A stretch of 64,000 nucleotides of DNA from Leuctra nigra (GCA_934045905.1 OW203762.1:7316001-7380000), one strand, 5' to 3'. Shown: positions 1 through 10,165, numbered from the stretch's first letter. Notes: a model not told the origin generated them from the sequence alone. A program made the numbers and translations.

Positions 1-26
1 TGCTCTAACCACTAAGCTAAGCAGGC
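1..26 (-). repeat. tRNA-like A box at the window edge (SINE head or tRNA fragment)
   Basis: Read on the - strand this stretch contains TAGCTTAGTGGTTAGAGCA, a close match to the tRNA D-arm/A-box consensus. The sequence runs off the window, so the anticodon and T arm cannot be seen. It could be the 5' part of a real tRNA gene or of a tRNA-derived SINE. The SINE reading is favoured because another tRNA-like B box and similar repeat sequence lie nearby. Confidence 0.4.
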
Positions 27-229
27 TATTCAATCTGCAGTGGTTCTGTTCCATATAAACTGTTCCATATATATCTACAGTCCGAGACGCGTGATGAAGA
101 GGTCAGAAGACCGTGGAATCCTTTCCACGCTTGACAACTGACATTCAACTTCCCGTATGGATTTTTCTCATATACGATGAGTACTTATAGGTGTCAAACT
201 TGGTTTTTTCTGATGACCTCAGATGGGGT

Positions 230-345
230 GATGATAATATATATATATACATCTCACGTTTGCCTCTCGATTGAGGGAAACTTGGAAAAGTCATGAGGGA
301 CGTCGTAGGAATCGAACCCAGGCCTCCTGAGCGTCACATATAAGG
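230..345 (-). repeat. SINE-like fragment with tRNA B box
   Basis: On the - strand there is a B-box match (GGTTCGATTCC, about 309-319), followed by a body that includes CTCAATCGAGAGGCAAA. A related body motif (GCCTCTCGACTGA type) recurs near 28490, and a weaker version lies near 29850. This suggests one dispersed, tRNA-headed SINE family. No matching A box is clear just upstream, so this copy is probably truncated. Confidence 0.4.
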
Positions 346-374
346 GGGCCTGATGGGCCCAGCCATGACCTACT

Positions 375-393
375 CCCCCCCCCCCCCCCCCCC
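375..393. repeat. Poly-C run
   Basis: About 19 consecutive C, followed by CT-rich sequence. It is one of at least eight long C/G homopolymers in the window and explains the proline-run ORF here. Confidence 0.95.
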
Positions 394-626
394 TCCTCCC
401 CTCCCAGCCACGGTGTCAACCTCGACTAACAAAATGAATGGTCCCGTATTCGTATCAAAATTTTCAAAATTAAAAAATCGGACTGAGAGACAACTATATA
501 CCCCTATTTCACCGTATTTCACCGTAGTTCACCCCTTTAATAGGACTTGAATTACCAAGTTATCGCAAGCATACCAATTGTAAGAAAATTTCACTTGGTT
601 GCAATAAACTATATCATGCTATATCC

Positions 627-850
627 CTATAAAAAACACTTCGTGTAAAAATAACAGCCAAGTCTATTCAACTAAAAAAAAATATATGAAATCTAAAAAT
701 TCTGCACTGAAAAGTAGGGATATCAAAAAATGAGCCAAGTCAAATTTTATTCGAAAATCAAAAAATACTTGGCGCATCGTGTATATAAATAGCTTGGAAG
801 TATAGGCCAGATATAAAATATCCATATGATATATGGATAGTTTCATACCG
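627..850 (+). mobile_element. One arm of a foldback DNA transposon (CCAAGTC-iteron family)
   Basis: This segment begins CCCTATAAAAAACACTTCG. It carries two direct copies of GCCAAGTC (about 656 and 732) and then an inverted ACTTGGCGCATCG (about 770). The reverse complement of the same arm is at about 18590-18813, and a related family forms the long terminal repeats at 44564-45845. The opposite arm is not seen next to it, so this is probably a solo or rearranged arm. No transposase is present. Class II assignment rests on the paired inverted arms of the relatives. Confidence 0.6.
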
Positions 851-879
851 ATCTGTCTACCTGTTTTCGAGATATGACT

Positions 880-1560
880 AACTTCCGGTTTCAAAATGGC
901 GGCTGAAATCACTGACCCCTTGCATTATAATTTAAACATGATTACATTTTATTATAAGCTGTCTCAAATACTTATATTTATTGCATCAAAATGTAAATTT
1001 GTGATTTTGTAAAAATTTGTGACGTCATTTCCGGTTACGGTATGGGAAACTCCAAATATCATGGATGATAAGACATAAAGTTACCGTCTTAATTGTTTAG
1101 CGCTTGTTTCGTTAAATCGGTCTAGCCGTTGACGAGATATTACGTCACTTCCGTTTTTAATATGGCGGCTTCCGGTTGGTTACATAACAAGTCAAATGAG
1201 ATATCAAAAGTACATACGTTACAAAAATATCAAAATAATCGGATCAACCTTTGTTGCCGAAATGCCAATCGATAAATTTCAAATTTCATGACGTCATTTC
1301 CGGTTTCGTTAACATTAGTTTTTAGCTGTTGCTAATGAAAATCCATATAGTTGACCGTCCGAATCGTTTTGCGCTATTTTCGTTCCAATCGGTTTAGCCG
1401 TTGTCGAGATATGATGTCACTTCTGGTTTCAAAATGGCGGCACAAAAAATTCATGGGGTGAAGGTTAAATCAGACGCCAAAAGTGCACACGTGGTAAAAA
1501 TGTGAGATCAATCGGTTCAGCCGTTTATGCTGTGGCCTGTTTACCGGATTTGAATTCCAG
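880..1560 (+). repeat. Degenerate repeat units carrying YY1/ETS/CRE-like motifs
   Basis: The region is built of diverged units combining AAATGGCGGC (YY1-like), a CCGGAA-type ETS core in reverse and TGACGTCA or TACGTCA (CRE-like). The units are followed by a phrase like ATCGGTTYAGCCGTT. The same family, in reverse orientation and with more copies, is at 43190-44400, and the order of sub-blocks is conserved between the two loci. No coding sequence is seen. The motifs are read directly; any regulatory activity is inference. Confidence 0.65.
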
Positions 1561-1576
1561 GAGACTACTACTACTA

Positions 1577-3656
1577 CTAGGAAAACGCTCTGAGTAACGC
1601 GTTGATGAGCGAGCACGGATACACGCAACACCTCGAACCGAAATTATGTTTATCGAAAATGTCATTAAAAGCCAATAATTCTTGAATTTCGTCACAGACT
1701 TGTATAAATATCTCCAAAATTTCCAAAAATATTGGTCCCAATAACCTTGCTAAGTTTTAAGTTGATCGATTAAACCTTTGATTGAACGGTTCCTTGTTAA
1801 GTTTCAAAAATCACAGGATATCTTTCAAACAATATACCTGGGACCACTCATATGATATGATATTACTGTGGACACAATATCAGATCAATCTGTTAAACGG
1901 TCATTATTAGTTTCATTTCGTTTGAAACTTTCTGCTCTAACTACCTTGCCTTGAACTAAAGATTCGATGTCGCCGTGAATTTGACAGCCAACACACAAAA
2001 TGTCCCTAAAATTACAAAAACTTTTGAAAATAACTACAAATTAGACTGAAAATTGGCAAAAATACCTTAAATGTTGCTACCAATTACCATGCGAAGTTTT
2101 TAGTTGGTCGGTCAATCGGCAATACCCGCTGCACGAGAGCGGGTATTGCGTTGATTGTTTGAGTATCTCCTTGCAGCAGTCTGGTCGGGGGTCTCTTTGC
2201 TCCTTGATGCTTTATTATTAACGACATTTTGTTTCAACCTTTTAGATTTAGCTTCGTCAGTTTCTTGATCTTCAATTTCACGCAGACGCTTTTTCGCCTT
2301 TATGGCTTTCATTCTAGCAGAAGTCTTTCCATTTTTCGGCATGTTTAAATAGGGATAAGATAGGTAATGAAAAAGTAAGAAGTAGAGTACCTACCTAATT
2401 AAAGTACAATAATATTTGTGTGATCAATGTTTGAAATGCACGAAATGTGTGCTCAAAGACGTAATGTATTCAATGTCGTAATGTTACGAAAGGAATCTTG
2501 AACAAAACTTCGCAAATATGAAAATAAAGTAATCACCTTTCAACTAATAAGCGAAAGGAATCAAAGGTCCACACAAAAAACGGATCAGGTAAAATAGTAA
2601 CTACCTAGTTTAGAAACGGAATGAATCCAACGTTCCACAATTAAAATAAGACAACGTAATGTTTTGAACTGAATGAATCAAAACTTTCAAAAAAAAATAG
2701 CAACCTTCAAGGAAATGTCAGGCTAGACAGAAGCTCAGAAACGGAATAAATCCAACGTTTCCAAGAAGAAAATAATTTGAAATAATCAATCCCCTGGACA
2801 AAAACTGTAGATACCTAATATCTATGCTTTAAAAGCGATTCAATTTTACTAATACCTTCACAAAGTACACCAAATTGCCCAAATTATCAACGAAAAGAAG
2901 CAAAATGCAGGAGAGATTTGGAATGACGTGTGAACGCTAGAAGAGAACAAACGCCACTCAATGATATTATTGAAATGTGAGCTTATGTTTCTAATCCCTC
3001 CTGGATGCAAAATCAGCCAAGTAGAAACACGGGAGGCACGGCCATTAGAACTACGAATTGACGAAAAGACAATCAAGGTCCTTAAAAACTCGAAATGATT
3101 TGTTGGAAACTATGATCCAAATTGAATTATTCAAATTTGATCAACTCAATAAACATAAAAATATCTGCTTTTCACTAAAAAACTGTACATACCATCAAAA
3201 CACTCTTGTACCTAAAGCAAATCAGATTCAGTTGCATTGGAAAGACATTCATTTTCAATGTTTCATTTCTGACAGCTATTAAAAATGTCAATAAGTGCAT
3301 ACTTTCTTGACAGATTCGGCTGAAAATTTGTAAAATAAGTGACATTGTTGGTCTTACTGACCATGCTAAATATGAGTTTGATCACATTTCTCGAAGACCA
3401 TTTTCATTTTTTAGGCTATCAGGAGATACTTATTTTAACAATGAACCAATGGATGGATTTCAAAAAAAAATTGGGTCTGCAAACAGAGAAGGTTGTCTTT
3501 ACATGTGTGCAAAATTTCAGGTCGATCGGTGAAACGGTGCGACTTCCATTGCTTCCTTTAGCATACAAAAACAAAAAAAAAACAAAAACAAAAACAAAAA
3601 AAAAACAGAGGTCCGTGCTAAATGAGCCAAATGGAGTCGCTCGCTTCGCTCGCTCA
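1577..3656 (-). mobile_element. Helentron-like (HLE2) rolling-circle element, copy 1
   Basis: The element lies on the - strand, with its 5' end at 3656 (TGAGCGAGCGAAGCGAGCG) and its 3' end at 1577 (GCGTTTTCCTAG). The 5' terminal TGAGCGAGC reappears inverted (GCTCGCTCA) about 30 bp inside the 3' end, and a short hairpin-capable AACGC...GCGTT lies before CTAG. It is flanked by T on both sides. Known Helentrons have asymmetric terminal inverted repeats and T|T insertion, which fits. It sits inside a (TAC)n tract that is continuous in the related repeat at 42855-43190. There is no Rep/helicase ORF, so it is non-autonomous. Confidence 0.7.
2112..2342 (-). pseudogene. Small basic ORF inside Helentron copy 1, possible N-terminal remnant
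   Basis: A 76-codon ORF with an ATG start encodes a very basic protein, rich in K, R, S and E, with RRYSNNQRNTRSRA near its end. Short basic regions with 'ETPEQR..R'-type repeats are common at the N terminus of invertebrate Helitron/PIF1-like proteins, and SKETPDQTAARR here resembles them. I see no Rep or helicase motifs on either side, so at most this is a remnant of the autonomous element. The 3' end of the ORF falls in a perfect 11-bp stem (CAATACCCGCT...AGCGGGTATTG, 2119-2147). Chance ORF is the alternative. Confidence 0.35.
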
Positions 3657-3690
<34 letters not shown>

Positions 3691-3975
3691 AGATTATTAT
3701 TATGAAAACCGCCCTAAAACACTGTTTTCACGGCCCTCTAGCTCGCAAAGGGCGTAACCTATTGTTCCTAAATTTGGTATATGTTGTCAGGTGGGCCATA
3801 GCTCGAAATTAAGATATTTCGCAACAATGTGAGATTTCCCAATTTTATGATCCAGTAGGCCGAAAATGCCACTTTGATGCTTACAGTAAAAGTGGGTTTG
3901 CTCCAGCCTTTATATGAGAGTGTGCGCGCCGTACGACTTGGCTGGCGTGGAGCGACCGCTCCACTAGATTTGTGC
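3656..3975 (+). repeat. (CTA)n tract plus block shared with 42855-43190
   Basis: About eleven CTA repeats (3657-3691) are followed by roughly 290 bp that match the reverse complement of 42855-43190, including AAAACCGCCCTAAAACACTG and the GGAGCGACCGCTCCA palindrome near 3950. At 42.9 kb this block is directly joined to the ETS/CRE repeat. Here the two parts are separated by Helentron copy 1, which marks the pre-insertion structure. Confidence 0.7.
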
Positions 3976-4122
3976 GACTCCTAAACAAAGTGTACGACCT
4001 ATAAAATTAATACATTTTAAATTATGATCAATTTTTGTGTCCTATCCCTTATGACATCAACAAAGTTTCATAACCAAAAATGGCCAACAAAGTTTGGGCA
4101 GATTTTGACGTGCGTGAAGTTG

Positions 4123-4212
4123 CCCCCCCCCCCCCCCCCCCATCACTTTGAGCACTAATTCTGAAATTTGTTTTCTATAGAGCACTAGTGCCCCCCCCCC
4201 CCCCCCCCCCCA
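4123..4212. repeat. Two poly-C runs
   Basis: There are runs of about 19 C (4123-4141) and 22 C (4191-4212). The sequence between them (GAGCACTAATTCTGAAATTTG) recurs near 5390 on the other side of Helentron copy 2, so a short diverged duplication flanks that element. Confidence 0.9.
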
Positions 4213-4226
4213 ACTAAAACGTTAAC

Positions 4227-5370
4227 TAGGGAAACGCTCTGTGTAACGCGTTGAATGAGCGAGCACGACACGTGCGCAAACATTAACCGAATATGCGTTC
4301 GTTAACACACAGAAAACATTATTTTAAGTCAAACTGAAAGCAAACTACGATCCACTAAATCAATATAAAACAATGTGTCATTGTATGACCACCATTAATG
4401 TGTAATCCGAGATATACCTAACCTTCAAGGAAATGTCAGGCTAGACAGAAGCTCAGAAACGGAATAAATCCAACGTTTCCAAGAAGAAAATAATTTGAAA
4501 TAATCAATCCCCTGGACAAAAACTGTAGATACCTAATATCTATGCTTTAAAAGCGATTCAATTTTACTAATACCTTCACAAAGTACACCAAATTGCCAAA
4601 ATTATCAACGAAAAGAAGCACAATGCAGGAGAGATTTGGAATGACGTGTGAACGCTAGAAGAGAACAAACGCCACTCAATGATATTATTGAAATGTGAGC
4701 TTATGTTTCTAATCCCTCCTGGTTGCAAAATCAGCCAAGTAGAAACACGGGAGGCACGGCCATCAGAACTACGAATTGACGAAAAGACAATCAAGGTCCT
4801 TAAAAACTCGAAATGATTTGTTGGAAACTATGATCCAAATTGAATTATTCAAATTTGATCAACTCAATACACATAAAAATATCTGCTTTTCACTAAAAAA
4901 GTGTACATACCATCAAAACACTCTTGTACCTAAAGCAAATCAGATTCAGTTGCATTGGAAAGACATTCATTTTCAATGTTTCATTTCTGACAGCTATTAA
5001 AAATGTCAATAAGTGCATACTTTCTTGACAGATTCGGCTGAAAATTGGTAAAATAAGTGACATTGTTGGTCTTACTGACCATGCTAAATATGAGTTTGAT
5101 CACATTTCTCGAAGACCATTTTCATTTTTTAGGCTATCAGGAGATACTTATTTTAACAATGAACCAATGGATGGATTTCAAAAAAAAATTGGGTCTGCAA
5201 ACAGAGAAGGTTGTCTTTACATGTGTGCAAAATTTCAGGTCGATCGGTGAAACGGTGCGACTTCTATTGCTTCCTTTAGCATACAAAAACAAAAACAAAA
5301 AAAAAAACAAAAAAAAAAACAGAGGTCCGTGCTAAAAGAGCCAAATGGAGTCGCTCGCTTCGCTCGCTCA
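4227..5370 (-). mobile_element. Helentron-like element, copy 2 (internally deleted)
   Basis: It has the same termini as copy 1: CTAGGGAAACGC at the low-coordinate end and GCTCGCTTCGCTCGCTCA at the high end, flanked by A on both sides of the + strand (T|T on the element strand). About 920 bp (4421-5340) are nearly identical to 2702-3640 of copy 1, with a few substitutions. The region corresponding to 1650-2700 of copy 1, including the small ORF, is missing. This is typical of a non-autonomous deletion derivative, and the high identity implies fairly recent shared origin. Confidence 0.7.
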
Positions 5371-5853
5371 ATAAGTCGATAACGCGATGAGCACTAATTC
5401 TCAAATTTGTTTTGAAAGAGCACTAATTGAGCACTAAATATAGCCCAAAATTGGAAATTAGTGCCCAAAGTAGGGAACTTCACGCACCTCAGATATTCTA
5501 TAAGTTGTTGACTTCTTACAGAATTGCTCTATATTACAGTCTACAAAACTAGGATGTCTAGGAAACTAGGACCTACAAAATCGATCTAATTCATATTTTA
5601 AATGAGAGGTTAGTCCAATATTTAGGTTACCAATTTCTCCACTGACAGCTGAAATTAACAGGTAAAACCATAAAGTGTATAACGCTTTGGCAACACATAA
5701 GATGCATTGTTTGTTTACACCACTGTACTCGTAGCATTTGTTCTGAAATCAAGCAAGCGTCAATACGGCAATGTTATGGCACTTGTCCGTGTGTGCTTTT
5801 TTAATTTTGTATAGGCAAATAGCCAATCAATTAAAATTTTGTATACGCACTAA
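5371..5853. other. AT-rich noncoding spacer
   Basis: Apart from the short GAGCACTAATT duplication near 5390, no ORF, RNA gene or clear repeat structure is seen. It lies between Helentron copy 2 and the 202-bp tandem duplication. Confidence 0.5.
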
Positions 5854-6257
5854 TGTCATAAGAGCGGTCCCAAAGTATAGTTTTTGAACGAGATCCTGTG
5901 ATTGGCTGAATATAAAAATGGAACCGTTGACCGATCAAATGAAAATTTTGTATGATCATTGGGACAAAATGCAATTAGGCATCTTGCCTTTTTTGAAAGA
6001 AAAAATCAGACTAATCTGTCAAGAATTTCAAGATTTCTCGACATTTTACGAACATTGTCATAAGAGCGGTCCCAAAGTATAGTTTTTGAACGAGATCCTG
6101 TGATTGGCTGAATATAAAAATGGAACCGTTTGACCGATCAAATGAAAATTTTGTATGATCATTGGTACAAAATGCAATTAGGCATCTTGCCTTTTTAGAA
6201 GAAAAAAAATCAGACTAATCTGTCAAGAATTTCAAGATTTCTCGACATTTTACGAAC
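5854..6257. repeat. Two-copy tandem duplication, 202-bp unit
   Basis: The unit starting TGTCATAAGAGCGGTCCC at 5854 is repeated at 6056 with only a few differences, and both units end at CATTTTACGAACATTGT. Neither copy contains a coding region. It lies 150 bp upstream of the exon array. Confidence 0.85.
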
Positions 6258-6400
6258 ATTGTATGCTTGATTTCAAATATTGTCAATTTATTGAAAGAAA
6301 TAGAAACAATATTTTCACATGATCCATTGACTCGTGTCGTCTTATTGTCCACTTGGTCTAGCACAAACTTTCACACGCAAATAAACCCGCTGCGCGTTTT

Positions 6401-8500
6401 CCTAATATAGAAATTGTTCTGTCACTCCAGGTCAGGACGGCGACGCCTGCTGCACGGGAGACGCCAGTTGCTACACGTCGGAGCACTGTGACCCTACATC
6501 GAACCAGTGCGTCACAACTCCCTGCTCGAAAGACGATGACTGTCGGTCTTCCTAATATAGAAACTGTTCTGTCACTCCAGGTCAGGACGGCGACGCCAGC
6601 TGCACGGGAGACGCCAGTTGCTACACGTCGGAGCACTGTGACCCTACATCGAACCAGTGCGTCACAACTCCCTGCTCGAAAGACGATGACTGTCGGTCTT
6701 CCTAATATAGAAACTGTTCTGTCACTCCAGGTCAGGACGGCGACGCCAGCTGCACGGGAGACGCCAGTTGCTACACGTCGGAGCATTGTGACCTTACATC
6801 GAACCAGTGCGTCACAACTCCCTGCTCGAAAGACGATGACTGTCGGTCTTCCTAATATAGAAACTGTTCTGTCACTCCAGGTCAGGACGGCGACGCCAGC
6901 TGCACGGGAGACGCCAGTTGCTACACGTCGGAGCATTGTGACCTTACATCGAACCAGTGCGTCACAACTCCCTGCTCGAAAGACGATGACTGTCGGTCTT
7001 CCTAATATAGAAACTGTTCTGTCACTCCAGGTCAGGACGGCGACGCCAGCTGCACGGGAGACGCCAGTTGCTACACGTCGGAGCATTGTGACCCTACATC
7101 GAACCAGTGCGTCACAACTCCCTGCTCGAAAGACGATGACTGTCGGTCTTCCTAATATAGAAACTGTTCTGTCACTCCAGGTCAGGACGGCGACGCCAGC
7201 TGCACGGGAGACGCCAGTTGCTACACGTCGGAGCACTGTGACCCTACATCGAACCAGTGCGTCACAACTCCCTGCTCGAAAGACGATGACTGTCGGTCTT
7301 CCTAATATAGAAACTGTTCTGTCACTCCAGGTCAGGACGGCGACGCCAGCTGCACGGGAGACGCCAGTTGCTACACGTCGGAGCACTGTGACCCTACATC
7401 GAACCAGTGCGTCACAACTCCCTGCTCGAAAGACGATGACTGTCGGTCTTCCTAATATAGAAACTGTTCTGTCACTCCAGGTCAGGACGGCGACGCCAGC
7501 TGCACGGGAGACGCCAGTTGCTACACGTCGGAGCACTGTGACCCTACATCGAACCAGTGCGTCACAACTCCCTGCTCGAAAGACGATGACTGTCGGTCTT
7601 CCTAATATAGAAACTGTTCTGTCACTCCAGGTCAGGACGGCGACGCCAGCTGCACGGGAGACGCCAGTTGCTACACGTCGGAGCATTGTGACCTTACATC
7701 GAACCAGTGCGTCACAACTCCCTGCTCGAAAGACGATGACTGTCGGTCTTCCTAATATAGAAACTGTTCTGTCACTCCAGGTCAGGACGGCGACGCCAGC
7801 TGCACGGGAGACGCCAGTTGCTACACGTCGGAGCATTGTGACCCTACATCGAACCAGTGCGTCACAACTCCCTGCTCGAAAGACGATGACTGTCGGTCTT
7901 CCTAATATAGAAACTGTTCTGTCACTCCAGGTCAGGACGGCGACGCCAGCTGCACGGGAGACGCCAGTTGCTACACGTCGGAGCACTGTGACCCTACATC
8001 GAACCAGTGCGTCACAACTCCCTGCTCGAAAGACGATGACTGTCGGTCTTCCTAATATAGAAACTGTTCTGTCACTCCAGGTCAGGACGGCGACGCCAGC
8101 TGCACGGGAGACGCCAGTTGCTACACGTCGGAGCACTGTGACCCTACATCGAACCAGTGCGTCACAACTCCCTGCTCGAAAGACGATGACTGTCGGTCTT
8201 CCTAATATAGAAACTGTTCTGTCACTCCAGGTCAGGACGGCGACGCCAGCTGCTCGGGAGACGCCAGTTGCTACACGTCGGAGCATTGTGACCTTACATC
8301 GAACCAGTGCGTCACAACTCCCTGCTCGAAAGACGATGACTGTCGGTCTTCCTAATATAGAAACTGTTCTGTCACTCCAGGTCAGGACGGCGACGCCAGC
8401 TGCACGGGAGACGCCAGTTGCTTCACGTCGGAGCACTGTGACCCTACATCGAACCAGTGCGTCACAACTCCCTGCTCGAGAGACGATGACTGTCGGTCGC
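6401..8500 (+). repeat. 14-unit, 150-bp tandem array of a cysteine-rich exon with its splice acceptor
   Basis: Units begin with the acceptor-like TTCCTAATATAG, with exon starts at 6411, 6561 and so on every 150 bp to 8361. Each continues into sequence encoding NCSVTPGQDGDASC and then C-rich sequence ending DDDC. Because 150 is three times 50, every unit keeps the same frame. In all but the last unit the Cys frame ends in TAA six bases after the last Cys codon. The last unit instead continues into unique sequence and stays open. Inner units are almost identical while the first and last are more diverged, as expected for unequal crossing-over. The array is probably a tandem duplication running from the intron end to the middle of an exon. 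Two other frames are also open throughout, as a side effect of periodicity. Confidence 0.85.
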
Positions 8501-8542
8501 AGAAGTGCGACGTTCAGCAAGGCGTTTGCGTCGCAGCCGATG
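8361..8542 (+). CDS. Cysteine-rich exon 'A' (full version, last unit of the array)
   Basis: Acceptor TTCCTAATATAG ends at 8360. In the Cys frame the exon encodes about 60 residues with nine cysteines: an N-terminal NCSVTPGQDGDASC, then SEHCDPTSNQC, CSRDDDC, KC and GVC. A possible donor, GATG|GTACGA, follows at 8543. Spliced there it ends in phase 1, which exactly fits the start of the homologous exon at 9307. The spacing resembles CxxDxDC-type extracellular modules such as Dickkopf-N or EB-like domains, but I cannot assign a family. It is probably a secreted or surface module. The 5' acceptor would require a phase-2 upstream intron, unlike exon B, so the 5' junction is uncertain. No upstream exon or signal peptide is recognised in the window. 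Confidence 0.6.
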
Positions 8543-9306
8543 GTACGACGACGCAAATGAATTCGCATGCTCGCTTATCAACCACTGATATATACCACGT
8601 GGATTGCGTATCAATGCTATGCGAGAGAAGTCCAAATGTTCTAAGTCGCCACCGAAATAACTTTGAGGATTTGTATCTAATGATAACTAATGTAACTGAA
8701 ACTTGTTAATTAACTAATGACTAATGACTAATGTAATGATTCAGTTGAATCAAAGTGAATTTAGAAATGATTCAGTTCGTGTAAAAGGCTGTTATCTACA
8801 AGTATATTCTAGCTTGTAGCTATAGTTTAGTATCTAAAAGCTAGTGATCGTGTAGTGATATAAATGGGTGACCTTGAAAATTAACATTTTAGGAACATTT
8901 TTCTAATGTATTTTCGACTTCACTGCGGGACTAATGCTGAAGGGATTCAATGCGCAATGAAGTGGAAGTACATGGAGATCAGTGTTATCAACGCGTTAAG
9001 TGCTTCTTCCACGGTCGCGATGTTTTCGCCGTCGCGTCATGGTATTTCTGACTCCCCATTTTTCCAGAGGTGGTTCAGCGGTAACCGCGCATGCGCACAA
9101 CGCTGCGTTAGAAAATCGCTGCGTTGGTTATTGAAGTTGGTTCTACTTTCAGCGGCGATTCGCGACGATTTGCGTGACGTCACGCGTTGCTGCGATTCGA
9201 GCTCTGATTGGCAGAGATACCCGCTAGAAGGCAAAACATCGCGTTGCGGCGAAATAACACCACCATGGAAGACGGGATTTACAGCGAGCGTTTTCCTGGC
9301 ATATAG
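8543..9306 (+). other. Intron between cysteine-rich exons A and B
   Basis: The proposed intron is 764 bp, bounded by GTACGA and CTGGCATATAG. Its first part is AT-rich. Its second part (about 9040-9240) becomes GC-rich with a promoter-like cluster of motifs, listed separately. No other exon was recognised. Confidence 0.45.
9087..9211. promoter_or_regulatory. Promoter-like motif cluster: NRF1, CRE, CCAAT
   Basis: Within 125 bp there is a perfect NRF1-type palindrome GCGCATGCGC (9087-9096), a perfect 14-bp palindrome GCGTGACGTCACGC containing a CRE (9172-9185) and an inverted CCAAT box ATTGG (9207-9211). Local CpG density is high compared with the AT-rich surroundings. Such combinations mark TATA-less promoters in many animals. 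The position inside an intron, just upstream of exon B, suggests an internal or bidirectional promoter, but there is no transcript evidence. Confidence 0.4.
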
Positions 9307-9603
9307 GTAACTGTTCTGTCACTCCAGGTCAGGACGACGCCAGCTGCACGCAAGACGACCAGTGCCAGCCGTCGGAGCATTGTGACCCTGCATCGACCCG
9401 GTGCGTCACAACCTGTTCGAGAGACGAAGATTGTGGTGGTGCGCCGCTGTACTGCGAGCGCAGCAAGTGCGTCTCACCGCCCGTCCAGCCGGACACAGAA
9501 GGCGTCACGGACCACGACGACCAGGCCAGCACAACGGTCCGAGTAGAGATCCTCACGGACACACACCACACGAGTTCCACCACCAAGAAGCCGATGCATT
9601 CGG
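9307..9603 (+). CDS. Cysteine-rich exon 'B' with Ser/Thr-rich stalk
   Basis: Acceptor TTTTCCTGGCATATAG and donor G|GTGAGTC bound a 297-bp exon that starts and ends in phase 1. The first part is homologous to exon A (NCSVTPGQDD, SEHCDPAS, CSRDEDC, YC, KC) and also has nine cysteines. The two indels relative to exon A are each 3 bp, which supports coding. The second part lacks Cys and is rich in T, S, D and H (TTVRVEILTD, THHTSSTTKK), like a stalk before a membrane anchor. Exon A and exon B probably arose by exon duplication. The product is likely extracellular; the family is not identified. Confidence 0.7.
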
Positions 9604-9658
9604 GTGAGTCGAGAAGCAGGAGCTTCGGATCAAAACGCAACTATCGCACTTAATGTCT

Positions 9659-10165
9659 TGCCATCATTATTAATTCAAGCTCAAGTGAGATACTTGTGGA
9701 CAATAGAGTACGATTCAAATCATTATTATATTCTAATATAAATATTGTGGACTTATATTTATTTAACAGTGAGTTCTTGTTAATGTTTATAACCGAAATA
9801 TAATTTAATTTGAGAGGATTTTATATTTATTTTTAATGAAAAGAAAAAAGTTGTGATTTGGAAAAAGCTAGCCAACATTACAATTCAAAATTAACCATAA
9901 AATTGATAAAACTTATATCACATACAATTACATTATTTTGACCTTAGAGTAATTTATTGATGTTTAGATGACATACTTTTGGTCACATAAATGTGAAACA
10001 ATTTGATTTAGTCGCGAATTACCGTTTTATAAGCATATTATTTGTATTATTGCCAACATATAAACTGCAGAGAGTTGGTTGCAACATTGCTCTTTCGTTG
10101 CCACGGAGACAGTTGTTTATTAGTAAAGTATAGAAAGATAATGGCTGCTGTCAAAAGTGTGAAAT
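9659..10165. repeat. Dispersed repeat, copy 1 (second copy at 16686)
   Basis: About 500 bp starting TGCCATCATTATTAATTC is closely repeated at 16686-17166 and 17503-17540. The shared sequence includes the CTTTCGTTGCCACGGAGACA segment. Copy 1 keeps the uninterrupted site into which a small inverted-repeat element inserted in copy 2. No ORF. Confidence 0.85.

Noticed and set aside
6401..8500. CRISPR-like array
   Set aside because: There are no short repeats with unique spacers. Units are contiguous 150-bp copies with intron/exon character, in a eukaryotic setting.
6358..8568. Two very long ORFs (736 codons on -, 690 codons on +) over the 150-bp array
   Set aside because: They exist because the 150-bp unit is a multiple of three with no stop in those frames. 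They lack cysteines, start or stop in flanking unique DNA, and the diverged exon B supports the cysteine frame instead. Translation is not strictly excluded.
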